Source: Dehalococcoidia bacterium UBA2588
GTDB taxonomy: Bacteria; Chloroflexota; Dehalococcoidia; Lucifugimonadales; UBA3495
Direction of reading: 5' to 3'
DNA: 21,525 nucleotides
Assembly: GCA_002339805.1 (NCBI GenBank)
Contig: DDKW01000019.1
Coordinates: forward strand, 31,715 to 53,239
Shown: one piece after another, positions 7,676-15,520 of the stretch
How positions within the stretch are numbered: position 1 is the stretch's first letter
How the letters are laid out: every line of letters begins with the position of its first letter
Notes under the pieces: generated by a model
Seen by the model: the letters and a program-made list of their open reading frames with translations, nothing else
Database searches by the model: none
What the model was told of the DNA's origin: nothing
Position numbers and translations under genes: made by a program

Positions 7676-7689
7676 GTTTGTATACAAAC
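7676..7689. repeat. Palindromic element GTTTGTATACAAAC, copy 2
   Basis: A perfect 14-bp palindrome about 90 bp before the pstC start. It contains the same TTTGTATACAA found at 6520-6530. The rest of the gap to 7782 has AT-rich -10-like strings (for example TAAAAT around 7727) but no clear promoter, and the purine-rich AGAGAGTGG around 7767 is the only ribosome-binding candidate for pstC. Confidence 0.5.
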
Positions 7690-7782
7690 CTCAGGCAAAA
7701 ATTAAACACAGACACCCGCCCAGAGATAAAATACTGCTAGGGCGATAGAATAAAGAGGCAAGCAAAAGAGAGTGGTAAATTA

Positions 7783-8718
7783 ATGGCCCTGATATTGGAA
7801 GGTATCTTGGATCCCAGAAACTATTCCAACAAGCGTTGGAGAGCTGGGATATTTGAACAGATTATTAAAGTAATATTACTCCTGGTTTCAGCGATATCTA
7901 TCATAACAACGGTAGCTATAGTTTCTGTTATGATATTTGAGGCTTCTCTCTTCTTTCAAAACGTTAGCATATTTGAATTTTTGACGGAAACCAGATGGAC
8001 TCCCCTATATTCTTCTAAACATTTTGGCATCCTCCCGCTAGTAACAGGTACATTCCTAGTAGCTTTTGGAGCAATGTTTATTGCGCTGCCTCTAGGACTT
8101 ATGAGCGCAATCTATTTGAGCGAATACGCTCCTGACAAAGTTAGGCAAGTTATCAAACCTGTCCTTGAAGTTCTCGCCGGAATACCAACAGTCGTTTACG
8201 GATATTTCGCCCTACTATTTATTTCTCCTATTTTGCAATCCATATCGGAAAGTGTAAAAGTGTTTAACGCAGCCAGCGCGGCAATTGTAATGGGGATAAT
8301 GATACTCCCAATGGTGTCTAGTCTGAGCGAAGACGCCATGAGAGCAGTACCACGTTCACTACGGGAAGGTGCATATGCTTTAGGGGCAACCAAATTGGAA
8401 GTTTCCTTGAGAATAGTCACCCCAGCTGCTATCTCAGGAATAGTTGCATCCTTTATCCTAGCAATTTCAAGGGCTATCGGAGAAACTATGATTGTGACCG
8501 TGGCCGCCGGCCAAAACCCCACATTCACATTCAGTCCCTTTGTGCCAATCCAAACGATGACATCATATATAGTTCAGGTGAGCCTTGGAGATACTCCTAC
8601 GGGTTCCATAGAATTCCAAACAATCTTCGCTGTAGGGATCACATTATTCACAATCACTCTCACTTTAAATATGATTAGCCAGTATATAGTTAGAAGATTT
8701 AGGAATGTATACGATTAA
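7783..8718 (+). CDS. pstC: PstC, phosphate ABC transporter permease
   Basis: 311 residues with six likely transmembrane segments: about 28-52, 84-112, 127-150, 163-182, 215-240 and a last one near the C-terminus. The cytoplasmic EAA loop is visible as [20 protein letters not shown] (195-214), followed by [10 protein letters not shown], a typical Pst permease block. [13 protein letters not shown] (132-144) is also characteristic. With PstA it forms the membrane channel for phosphate. Its TAA at 8716-8718 is immediately followed by the ATG of pstA, so the two permease subunits are probably translationally coupled. Confidence 0.96.
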   Translation: MALILEGILDPRNYSNKRWRAGIFEQIIKVILLLVSAISIITTVAIVSVMIFEASLFFQNVSIFEFLTETRWTPLYSSKHFGILPLVTGTFLVAFGAMFIALPLGLMSAIYLSEYAPDKVRQVIKPVLEVLAGIPTVVYGYFALLFISPILQSISESVKVFNAASAAIVMGIMILPMVSSLSEDAMRAVPRSLREGAYALGATKLEVSLRIVTPAAISGIVASFILAISRAIGETMIVTVAAGQNPTFTFSPFVPIQTMTSYIVQVSLGDTPTGSIEFQTIFAVGITLFTITLTLNMISQYIVRRFRNVYD

Positions 8719-9603
8719 ATGCAATATATAGAAAAAGAAAAATACCAACAACGCCTAGTCAAACGACAACGCACAGGTAAAATATTCGAAATTATGTGCA
8801 TTATATCTATAACAATAGGTATAGGCATGCTCGCATTATTGCTCTGGTACGTAGCAGATCAAGGACTTCACAAGTTAGATTGGCAGTTCCTTATTAGTTT
8901 CCCATCCAGATTTCCCGAACGAGCCGGTATATATGGAGCGTTATTAGGAACGCTCTATGTAATTGGAACAGGAGGGCTAATAGCATTTGTATTAGGTGTG
9001 GGAACCGCGATATATCTAGAAGAATATGCAAATGACACCCGGTTATCTAGGATTCTTCAAGTAAACATAGCTAACTTAGCCGGCGTACCTTCTATTGTAT
9101 ACGGCATATTAGGATTAGAGATATTTGTACGCTTTGCAGGACTTGGACGAAGTGTCTTAGCCGGATCCCTTACAATAGCACTCCTTATACTGCCTATAGT
9201 AATAATCGCTTCTCAGGAGGCTCTTAAAGCAGTCCCATCTTCGATTAGAGAAGGTGGATTTGCACTAGGAGCATCAAAATGGCAAGTGGTATCCATCTTA
9301 GTAATTCCTCAAGCGTTCGCTAGTATACTCACAGGAGTAATCTTAGCAGTCAGCCGAGCTATCGGAGAAACAGCGCCATTAATCGTTATGGGCGCACTAA
9401 CTTTTGTGCCATTCGCCCCAGATGGTTTCATGAGTCCATTTACCGTATTACCAATTCAAATATTCAACTGGGTATCCAGGCCGCAACATGGCTTCCATGA
9501 AATAGCCGCTGCTGGAATAGTAGTGTTGCTAATCACTTTGATTTTACTGAATTCCGTGGCCATTTTCCTAAGACATAAATTCTCGAAGAACTTAGAAGGA
9601 TAA
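8719..9603 (+). CDS. pstA: PstA, phosphate ABC transporter permease
   Basis: 294 residues, partner of PstC. The segments near 23-46, 75-99, 118-140, 148-165, 197-222 and the C-terminus are hydrophobic and probably membrane-spanning. The EAA loop is EGGFALGASKWQVVSILVIP (178-197), with the family block SRAIGETAPLIVMGALTFVP after it; AGVPSIVYGILGLEIF (121-136) matches PstA rather than PstC. The start codon directly abuts the pstC stop. No ribosome binding site of its own is evident, in line with coupling. Confidence 0.96.
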   Translation: MQYIEKEKYQQRLVKRQRTGKIFEIMCIISITIGIGMLALLLWYVADQGLHKLDWQFLISFPSRFPERAGIYGALLGTLYVIGTGGLIAFVLGVGTAIYLEEYANDTRLSRILQVNIANLAGVPSIVYGILGLEIFVRFAGLGRSVLAGSLTIALLILPIVIIASQEALKAVPSSIREGGFALGASKWQVVSILVIPQAFASILTGVILAVSRAIGETAPLIVMGALTFVPFAPDGFMSPFTVLPIQIFNWVSRPQHGFHEIAAAGIVVLLITLILLNSVAIFLRHKFSKNLEG

Positions 9604-9606
9604 AAC

Positions 9607-10380
9607 ATGACTGACCCACAAACCATCATACAAGCTAAAGAAATATCTGTTCATTATGGGAGCAAAAAAGTTTTAGACAACGTATCATTTGATATCGGTG
9701 AAAACGAAGTTACCTCAATAATCGGACCTTCTGGATGTGGCAAGAGCACATTACTTAGGTCTTTCAACAGAATGAATGATCTAATACCAAGCGCAGTAGT
9801 TTCTGGAGAAATCATTTTCCACGGGCAAAACATTTACGAGCCTCATCTAGATCCAACTGAAATAAGGTATCAAATGGGCATGGTATTCCAAAAACCCAAT
9901 CCATTTCCTAAAAGTATCTATGACAACATAGCATTTGGTCCAAAGGTAGCTGGATTCACTGGAGACATGGACCAATTAGTAGAAGAATCATTACAAAAAT
10001 CAGCTCTATGGGACGAGGTTAAAGATCGTTTGAAGGATAGTGCTTTAGCTCTATCAGGCGGCCAACAACAAAGACTATGCATAGCTCGTGCTTTAGCAGT
10101 CGAACCTGAAGTTATATTAATGGATGAACCTTGTTCAGCACTAGACCCTATATCAACTCTAGCTATAGAGCAACTAATGAGAGAGCTCAAGAAACAGTAC
10201 TCTATAATCATAGTGACCCACAATATGCAACAAGCTGCCAGGGTGTCAGACAAAACTGCATTCTTTATGAATGAAGGCGATAATATTGGCTTATTGATAG
10301 AATACGGGGACACTCAAAAGATATTCTCTCAGCCAGAACATAAGACCACTGAAGATTACATCACAGGTAGATTTGGATAA
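9607..10380 (+). CDS. pstB: PstB, phosphate ABC transporter ATP-binding protein
   Basis: 257 residues, a complete ABC ATPase of PstB length. Walker A is GPSGCGKST (40-48), the Q-loop glutamine is Gln95 in [16 protein letters not shown] (the PNPFP string is diagnostic for PstB), the signature is LSGGQQQRL (149-157), Walker B is VILMDEP (169-175) and the switch histidine is His205. It powers phosphate import through PstCA in the cytoplasm. AGAAGGA at the end of pstA gives the ribosome binding site; the gap is 3 bp. phoU follows after 25 bp. Confidence 0.97.
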   Translation: MTDPQTIIQAKEISVHYGSKKVLDNVSFDIGENEVTSIIGPSGCGKSTLLRSFNRMNDLIPSAVVSGEIIFHGQNIYEPHLDPTEIRYQMGMVFQKPNPFPKSIYDNIAFGPKVAGFTGDMDQLVEESLQKSALWDEVKDRLKDSALALSGGQQQRLCIARALAVEPEVILMDEPCSALDPISTLAIEQLMRELKKQYSIIIVTHNMQQAARVSDKTAFFMNEGDNIGLLIEYGDTQKIFSQPEHKTTEDYITGRFG

Positions 10381-10405
10381 AATCCATATTTAGAGGAGGA
10401 ATATA

Positions 10406-11062
10406 ATGGTAAGACAACATTTCGATAACAGCCTAAATGAATTACAGACATCTCTTATAGAGTTAAGTCAACTTGTGGAAAGATCAATATCGAATGCAAC
10501 AGCTTCTCTGCTATCCCACGATCCCAGTCTAATCGAACGAGTGGAATCAGATGATGATGAAATAGACGATTTAACAGATTTCATAGAACAAAGTGCTCTA
10601 AATTTGATTCGCACTCAGCAACCCGTTGCAAGTGACCTTAGAATCTTAATGTCTATCATACATATATCCGTAGAATTAGAGCGTATAGGAGACTATGCAG
10701 AAGGCCTTGCTCACATATCATCGTACATAGGGCCATCTCCGAACATCGGAGTAAACTCGATCATCACACAAATGTCAGAATTATCCTCAACTATGATGAA
10801 AAATAGTATATTGGCATTAGTTAATCGTGATGTTGCATTGGCGCAATCAGTTATAGAATCAGACTCAGAACTGGACGTGTTATACAAACAGAATTTCAAA
10901 GTATTGTTAGAAGGAATGCTAAATGATTCTAACGCTATTGAGCACGGAACCTACCTTACATGGGCGTTTCATGATTTTGAACGCATTGGAGACCGAGCGG
11001 AAAATATAGCAGAGAGAGTAGTGTATTTAGTCACTGGAAACAACCGCGATTCCTCAACCTAA
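10406..11062 (+). CDS. phoU: PhoU, phosphate-signalling and Pst-regulating protein
   Basis: 218 residues, all helical, made of two PhoU repeats. The metal-binding E/DxxxD-type patches are visible in both: VESDDDEID and ELERIGDYAEG (about 47-54 and 90-100), then DSELD and FERIGDRAENIAERVVYL (about 153-157 and 191-208). PhoU restrains Pst transport and, where PhoR is present, keeps the Pho regulon off when phosphate is sufficient. A strong GAGGAGG precedes the ATG. No phoB/phoR pair is encoded in the window, so the signalling partner must lie elsewhere if it exists. Confidence 0.95.
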   Translation: MVRQHFDNSLNELQTSLIELSQLVERSISNATASLLSHDPSLIERVESDDDEIDDLTDFIEQSALNLIRTQQPVASDLRILMSIIHISVELERIGDYAEGLAHISSYIGPSPNIGVNSIITQMSELSSTMMKNSILALVNRDVALAQSVIESDSELDVLYKQNFKVLLEGMLNDSNAIEHGTYLTWAFHDFERIGDRAENIAERVVYLVTGNNRDSST

Positions 11063-11119
11063 TCCTTATAAAGTGAATCAGTTTCTAAGTTCAAATGGGA
11101 TATCTAAGTAGACTGTAAA

Positions 11120-12100
11120 ATGGTAGATCAGTGTGCCAAAAAGATTACAACTTCGATTTTATTTATTACAGGATTGTTAGCATTATTGATTAGTAGTGCG
11201 TGTAACGATACTGATCGCTTAGTTAAAGCAGGTTGGAATAAGCCAACACATATAAGCCCCATTTATGTTATGACTTCCGATTTAAATGAAAGATCACTGC
11301 AAGTTGTAAAAGATGGAGTAATTAAAGCTCAAGAATATTTAGGCAATTATGGTCCTTTAAAAGTTTTTATTATTGGCACTGACGTTGAAGCTGCAAATGT
11401 AGTTGCAAAAGAATTCTGTGAGTGGACATACGAGGGCAAAGGAAGAATTGAAGAATGTTTCTATGAGGACCAAGGAATTGAAATAAGAGAACTGGCTAAA
11501 TATAAATCAGGCAGTGCCTATGCCGAAACCGATGGTAGGCAACTATCTATCCCAACTCGGGCAGTTACGATAGGGAACCCTCCATATGATGATCCCAATG
11601 ATATTGGTGGTTACAAAGTAGCTATACACGAATATACTCATATATATCAACATGCACATATATCAGACGAAGATGATGGAATACCAAATTGGCTTGAAGA
11701 AGGTAGTGCAGAATTATTAGCTATGTTCCTTGCCGGGAAGTATGAAGATTATTTAAACGATAGCGTTAAATTATCAAGAGAATTACGTGAAAATCACCCA
11801 GGCTTAACGATTAAAGATTTAGAGAACGAGAGATCTTCTGAAAAACTTCAAAAAGATTGTCAAGAATGTTACTGGAGACTCCAGTCTGAAACGGGAAGTC
11901 TGGCAACAGTTTTACTGATAAATCAAACGTCTATGGATTATTTTTTTAAAGAATACATCCCTAGTATTTTTTATCTTGGAAAAGAAAAAGCTTTTGAAAA
12001 TTCTTTTGGATTTACCATTGATGAATTCTATGTGACTTTTGAAGAATTTTTAAACCTTACTGAATCAGAACAGTTAGAGATTTTAAAACCAAAAAGTTGA
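11120..12100 (+). CDS. Predicted lipoprotein with gluzincin-type zinc metallopeptidase motif
   Basis: 326 residues; I do not recognise a named family. A hydrophobic stretch (about 11-27) ends in ISSAC, so Cys28 is a good lipoprotein cysteine and the protein is probably outside the membrane. Residues 170-174 read HEYTH (HExxH zinc motif), and NWLEEGSAE follows with Glu193/Glu194 18-19 residues later. This is the HExxH-x18-E spacing of gluzincins (peptidase MA clan), including the WLxEGxAE-like block. The rest is unremarkable, with four cysteines at 100, 113, 267 and 270 that could pair. By eye its codons are more AT-ending than those of the pst genes. It lies 57 bp after phoU with no strong ribosome binding site; a link to phosphate scavenging is only suggested by position. 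Confidence 0.75.
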   Translation: MVDQCAKKITTSILFITGLLALLISSACNDTDRLVKAGWNKPTHISPIYVMTSDLNERSLQVVKDGVIKAQEYLGNYGPLKVFIIGTDVEAANVVAKEFCEWTYEGKGRIEECFYEDQGIEIRELAKYKSGSAYAETDGRQLSIPTRAVTIGNPPYDDPNDIGGYKVAIHEYTHIYQHAHISDEDDGIPNWLEEGSAELLAMFLAGKYEDYLNDSVKLSRELRENHPGLTIKDLENERSSEKLQKDCQECYWRLQSETGSLATVLLINQTSMDYFFKEYIPSIFYLGKEKAFENSFGFTIDEFYVTFEEFLNLTESEQLEILKPKS

Positions 12101-12246
12101 TATCCATATATGAGAATACCAGTTTCTATTCCTCCCCCGCCACCTCTTGAGTATTAACGGTTGTTGAAAAGATTAGTAACACAAAATATCACAGTACCTA
12201 ATGCATCCCATTGTAAGTTGTTATAACTTCCCATTACACTATACTT
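12101..12246. other. Intergenic space between the metallopeptidase gene and the small membrane protein
   Basis: 146 bp with no terminator visible. A 5-bp inverted repeat (AAGTT-GTTAT-AACTT, 12215-12229) overlaps a TTGTTA at 12218-12223, which is 16 bp from a TATACT at 12240-12245. That -10 would put the transcription start inside the next gene, so it is not a convincing promoter for it. Confidence 0.25.
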
Positions 12247-12576
12247 ATGAGATCTCGTTATGAAGAAGAAATAGAAGATATACTGGCTCTTACCGAAGAA
12301 CTACCTGAAGATCAACACGAGCCTATGTTCAGAAAACCGACTCGTAAAATGTCGTTCCTGAAGAGCTCGGTGTGCATTCTATTAATCACCGCTCTGATCT
12401 TCATCGTAAGCAATAGCTGGACGATAGCTATACTGTTGGTATTATCCGGTGCCATTATAATAGTATTAAATGTACGCCCCAAACTCACTTATGAAAAACG
12501 GTGGCGAGGAAAGCCGATAGAAGATACTAGGCCTACTATCTTAGAAATTATAATGTCATATTTGAAGAAGAGATAA
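12247..12576 (+). CDS. Small membrane protein with two transmembrane helices, unknown function
   Basis: 109 residues. The N-terminus is acidic (RYEEEIEDILALTEELPED, 4-22), then comes a basic patch, two hydrophobic helices (about 38-55 and 58-76) and a basic tail with YEKRWRGKPIED (82-93). From memory, proteins with an N-terminal RYE.EIE. stretch and a tail of the WRG type are common in Dehalococcoidia; no function is known to me. The ATG lacks a clear ribosome binding site. It is convergent with the reductase gene, 15 bp away, with no terminator between. Confidence 0.65.
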   Translation: MRSRYEEEIEDILALTEELPEDQHEPMFRKPTRKMSFLKSSVCILLITALIFIVSNSWTIAILLVLSGAIIIVLNVRPKLTYEKRWRGKPIEDTRPTILEIIMSYLKKR

Positions 12577-12591
12577 ATACAATTCAGCCTG

Positions 12592-14424
12592 CTAGACTGC
12601 GCATTCTCCTTCTCCCCTCTCAACTTTATACAAATTGGTTCTTTCCCAATCCATTATTAAGTCCGAATTACCGGCAGCTGTTTCTCCTTGTTCCTGTGCT
12701 GCCTTCGCCAATTCTTCAAACTTACCAGTTCCTACTCGATCAACAAACTTATTGAATAACTCTCCCGACTGTTTGTTCTCTTTGTAATACGATACCATTT
12801 GCTTCAATACATTCGGAGCTAATTTTGCGGGTATTTTCACTTTAGGTATTCTGGCTCCTATTCTAGATTCCTCTACACTAGGTCCACCATAGTTACCACC
12901 CAAGAATACTTCATAAGCTGGAACTTGTTGACCATCTGGTCCCTTAATGGCAGCACCATGAAACCCGATATTAGCAATATGATGAAGTCCACATCCATTA
13001 GGACATCCACTCATTTTGATGCGGATTTTTTGAACATCCTCATCTTCTATCAAAGTATCCCAAGTGTCTAACTCTTCTTTAATAGCCTTATTCAATCCCA
13101 TAGAAGAGGTAATACCTAATTTACAACTATCAGTGCCCGGGCAAGATACCACATTCAATATAGTATGAGCGCCATATTCTGCTAATCCTATGTCTTTCAA
13201 AGCTTTCCAGACATGAGGTAATGCTAGGTCGGACACCCAACGCAAAACCATGTTTTGCTCTTGCATTGCTCTAGCCTGACCACCTGTGTATTTTCGTATA
13301 ATCTCAGCTAACGCTTTGAATTGAGCGGTATCTAAATCTCCTCGAGTAGGTTTTATATAAACCAAGTTGTACCCGTCTTGCTTTTGAGTTGCAACATTAT
13401 ATTTATGCCATTTTTTATATTCAGCAGAATTTTCAACTTCTGAACTTATATCTTCGAAATTCGTATTTTGAGCATTTTCATCTAGGCTACTGTCCAGCCC
13501 TACATAAGGTTTAAAATCTATTTCACCTATAAGCGCTAGCTGTTCATCTACCAATGCTTTAAATTCGTCGAGGCCTATACGGTCTATCAAAACTTTCAAT
13601 CTAGCCATCATTCTATTTTTGCGCAGACTTGTAGCTTGATTAAACACAGTCCATATGGCTAGGGCTAGTCTCAGGTAATCTTTCTCAGGCAAAAACTCAA
13701 AGAGAGGTTTAGCCAATCTTGGCATTATTGAGGTCCCACCACCAACAAACACCTTGAATCCTCTTTCTTCTTTACCGTCCACGACACGAATTTGAGACAC
13801 ATATGTTAAATCTTGAATTGCAGCCGCAACACGATCCTGTTTATCAGTTCCCGTAAAAGCAGTTTTGAATTTTCTTGGGAAACTTTGAGTGATAGGATGA
13901 CGTACACCAAACCGCACATATGCGGCTAAATAGGGAGTAGGATCAAAAATTTCATCATGAGCAACTCCTGCAATTGCATCTCCAACCACATTCCGGACTG
14001 TGTTACCACAAGCTTCTCTGGACGATAATCCGACGGTACCCAGAAGTCGCATGACATCTGGACAATCTGAAAGGAGTATATGGTGGAACTGTATATTTTC
14101 TCTAGTAGTTATATGCCCTTTATTAAGAGGAGCATATTTTTCACTAATGGTAGCCATCACTTCCATGGCTTCTGCAGTAATGATTCCCCCAGGCAATTTG
14201 ATACGAATCATTTGCACATCAGCCTGTCTCTGGCCATAAATGCCTTGTTTAAGCCTAAACGGAGTAAATTCCAAATTATCCTGCTCACCATCTGTATACC
14301 GCTTAGATTCTGCTTCAAAACGCACTACTTCTGGTTCCGAAAAGGGAATAATACCTTTAGCATTTTTCGACAACTCTAAGCTTTCATTGTGAATCACTTC
14401 TTGCTCTACGTTTATATTTGTCAT
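12592..14424 (-). CDS. sir: Siroheme/4Fe-4S sulfite (or nitrite) reductase, assimilatory type
   Basis: 610 residues, the usual length for the ferredoxin-dependent one-chain family. Two ferrite/siroheme half-domains are seen: GIYGQRQADVQMIRIKLPGG, then HITTRENIQFHH (104-115) and SREACGNTVRN (135-145) in the first half. The cluster-binding cysteines are in SCPGTDSC (Cys428, Cys434) and GCPNGC (Cys474, Cys478), the Cx5C...Cx3C pattern that binds the 4Fe-4S cluster and bridges to siroheme. It would carry out the six-electron reduction of sulfite to sulfide (or of nitrite to ammonia; the family cannot be split by eye). The cluster of thiosulfate-related genes and the cysteine-rich leader upstream argue for sulfite. 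GAGGAG precedes the ATG at 14424, directly after a terminator. Confidence 0.9.
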   Translation of the reverse strand: MTNINVEQEVIHNESLELSKNAKGIIPFSEPEVVRFEAESKRYTDGEQDNLEFTPFRLKQGIYGQRQADVQMIRIKLPGGIITAEAMEVMATISEKYAPLNKGHITTRENIQFHHILLSDCPDVMRLLGTVGLSSREACGNTVRNVVGDAIAGVAHDEIFDPTPYLAAYVRFGVRHPITQSFPRKFKTAFTGTDKQDRVAAAIQDLTYVSQIRVVDGKEERGFKVFVGGGTSIMPRLAKPLFEFLPEKDYLRLALAIWTVFNQATSLRKNRMMARLKVLIDRIGLDEFKALVDEQLALIGEIDFKPYVGLDSSLDENAQNTNFEDISSEVENSAEYKKWHKYNVATQKQDGYNLVYIKPTRGDLDTAQFKALAEIIRKYTGGQARAMQEQNMVLRWVSDLALPHVWKALKDIGLAEYGAHTILNVVSCPGTDSCKLGITSSMGLNKAIKEELDTWDTLIEDEDVQKIRIKMSGCPNGCGLHHIANIGFHGAAIKGPDGQQVPAYEVFLGGNYGGPSVEESRIGARIPKVKIPAKLAPNVLKQMVSYYKENKQSGELFNKFVDRVGTGKFEELAKAAQEQGETAAGNSDLIMDWERTNLYKVERGEGECAV

Positions 14425-14449
14425 TTTTTACTCCTCTCTTCTCAATAAA

Positions 14450-14479
14450 AAACACCCCCCTGTGTTCAGGGGGGTGTTT
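14450..14479 (-). terminator. Rho-independent terminator in the leader of the sulfite reductase gene
   Basis: Read on the minus strand, AAACACCCCCC (14479-14469) pairs perfectly with GGGGGGTGTTT (14460-14450) around an 8-nt loop; with the last stem bases this gives a run of six T residues (14452-14447). It lies after the cysteine-rich leader frame and only 25 nt before the reductase start codon, so it must be conditional if the gene is to be expressed. It is the 3:4 hairpin of the proposed attenuator. Confidence 0.9.
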
Positions 14480-14489
14480 GCAAAAACCA

Positions 14490-14536
14490 GTATGTTAGCA
14501 GTCACCTCCCTATTTAGGGACGCAGCACATACATAC
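14490..14536 (-). promoter_or_regulatory. Alternative-pairing region of the sulfite reductase attenuator
   Basis: The Cys-codon stretch of the leader (14532-14517) can fold back on 14510-14490: six pairs of GTATGT with ACATAC, then GC:GC, GTC:GAC and CC:GG, interrupted by small loops. The segment GGGAGGTG (14510-14503), released when that hairpin is blocked, can instead pair with CACCCCCC (14476-14469), 7 of 8 bases, which is the 5' arm of the terminator. This is the 1:2 / 2:3 / 3:4 logic of amino-acid attenuators. Confidence 0.6.
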
Positions 14537-14560
14537 GCAAGTCATTTGAGTTAATTTCAT
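14510..14560 (-). CDS. Cysteine-rich leader peptide upstream of the sulfite reductase gene
   Basis: A 16-codon frame from ATG 14560 to TAG 14512-14510 encodes MKLTQMTCVCMCCVPK, with four cysteines in six codons near its end. It starts 25 nt after the rhodanese stop and ends 31 nt before the terminator hairpin. Ribosome stalling at the Cys codons under cysteine shortage would block the upstream hairpin and free the segment that disrupts the terminator, so the reductase would be made. A TAAAAT at 14573-14568 ends 7 nt before the ATG, so a leaderless transcript is possible; TAGGA is the only ribosome-binding-like string and is rather far away (about 15 nt). It aligns without gaps with the leader before the transporter gene over CMCCxP. 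Expression itself is inferred. Confidence 0.75.
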   Translation of the reverse strand: MKLTQMTCVCMCCVPK

Positions 14561-14567
14561 TTTTATT

Positions 14568-14573
14568 ATTTTA
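14568..14573 (-). promoter_or_regulatory. Possible -10 element for a leaderless leader-peptide transcript
   Basis: TAAAAT on the minus strand with 7 nt between it and the leader ATG, exactly the distance seen at the second leader. No recognisable -35 is found 15-19 bp upstream (it would lie in the rhodanese 3' end), so the reductase may instead rely on read-through from upstream genes. Confidence 0.35.
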
Positions 14574-14585
14574 GTTCCTATAGAT

Positions 14586-15500
14586 TTAATTGGTTTCGAT
14601 GGGTAAATCCGAATTACCCCATTCGACCCATGATCCATCGTACACTTGTACATTATCATAACCAAGTAATTCTTGCAAAACAAACCAGGTGTGAGTTGCT
14701 CTAACGGCAGTTTGACACAATGTATACACAGCTTTGTCTGTTCTTATCCCTTTACTCTCATAAATAGAGCTCAATTTTTCGGCACTCAAAAATTGTCCGC
14801 TATCGTCCACTGCATTCACCCAGTTAACATTCTCAGATCCCGGGATATGTCCCCCTCTGTCTGCTCTAACATCTTTCCCTACATATTCATCCGGGCTCCT
14901 AGTATCACAGACTATTTTAGACGGATCATCAACAGACTCTAATATTTCGTCCCATGAAGCAATTAGGTCATTATCAGGAGTTCCTGAAAACTCGTAATTA
15001 GTCTGAGTAACGTTATTTGTTGCTACACTTGTTGGATAATTATTTTCTGACCAATAAACCCATGATCCATCAAGCAATCGGGCATCTTCGTGACCATAGA
15101 CTTCCAAAGCCCAAAGACCTCTTGAGGCCCATAAATTACTTATCCCATCATAAAATATGATAGTGTCGTCCTCCTTTATACCAGCTGCTGACAATGCTCC
15201 TGCAATATGATCGGAGGAAGGCAACATCCCTTTAACACCATTATTATCTTCCCATTGGAAAACCTCATTAGGGGTAATTCTAACGGCTCCCGGAATATGC
15301 CCAACTATGAAATCTTCTTCTTTTCTAACATCAATTATTTTAACTTGGTCTAAGTTTTGATTAAGCCATTCAGCTGAAACCAACTTATCAGTGTTAGCGT
15401 ATCCTCTTGACTCAAAGGAATTATCTACTGCATTAGAAGTGGTGCAGCCAATACATACTGCCAACAGTATTAGTAATATGGGTAGGTTCAAAAATTTCAT
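14586..15500 (-). CDS. Tandem-domain rhodanese lipoprotein (thiosulfate/3-mercaptopyruvate sulfurtransferase)
   Basis: 304 residues from the ATG at 15500, chosen because AAGGAG lies 11 nt upstream and the chain then begins with a signal peptide ending in VCIGC (Cys19, lipid-anchor candidate); a longer frame to 15554 would overlap tusA. Domain 1 (about 38-155) has IIDVRKEEDFIVGHIPGA but an Asp (118, FYDG) where the active cysteine would be, as in the structural domain of classical rhodaneses. Domain 2 (about 180-300) has CDTRSPDEY, GHIPGS and the catalytic loop CQTAVRA with Cys262. It would transfer sulfane sulfur from thiosulfate or mercaptopyruvate to an acceptor, outside the membrane if the signal works. 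It sits between tusA and the sulfite reductase gene, consistent with splitting thiosulfate. Confidence 0.9.
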   Translation of the reverse strand: MKFLNLPILLILLAVCIGCTTSNAVDNSFESRGYANTDKLVSAEWLNQNLDQVKIIDVRKEEDFIVGHIPGAVRITPNEVFQWEDNNGVKGMLPSSDHIAGALSAAGIKEDDTIIFYDGISNLWASRGLWALEVYGHEDARLLDGSWVYWSENNYPTSVATNNVTQTNYEFSGTPDNDLIASWDEILESVDDPSKIVCDTRSPDEYVGKDVRADRGGHIPGSENVNWVNAVDDSGQFLSAEKLSSIYESKGIRTDKAVYTLCQTAVRATHTWFVLQELLGYDNVQVYDGSWVEWGNSDLPIETN

Positions 15501-15520
15501 GGTATTCGTTACTCCTTTAT

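Noticed and set aside
12218..12245. Leaderless promoter for the small membrane protein gene (TTGTTA, TATACT)
   Set aside because: The -10 would end one base before the ATG, so transcription would begin after the start codon.
14000..14379. Plus-strand frames inside the reductase gene
   Set aside because: Antisense shadows of a well-supported coding sequence.
14428..14505. GTG-started frame running through the reductase terminator
   Set aside because: Its start overlaps the Shine-Dalgarno-like string and its composition is dictated by the hairpin; no coding character.
14424..14580. SAM or other sulfur riboswitch in the reductase leader
   Set aside because: The space is filled by the Cys-rich frame and its simple alternative stems; no conserved multi-helix aptamer core was recognisable.
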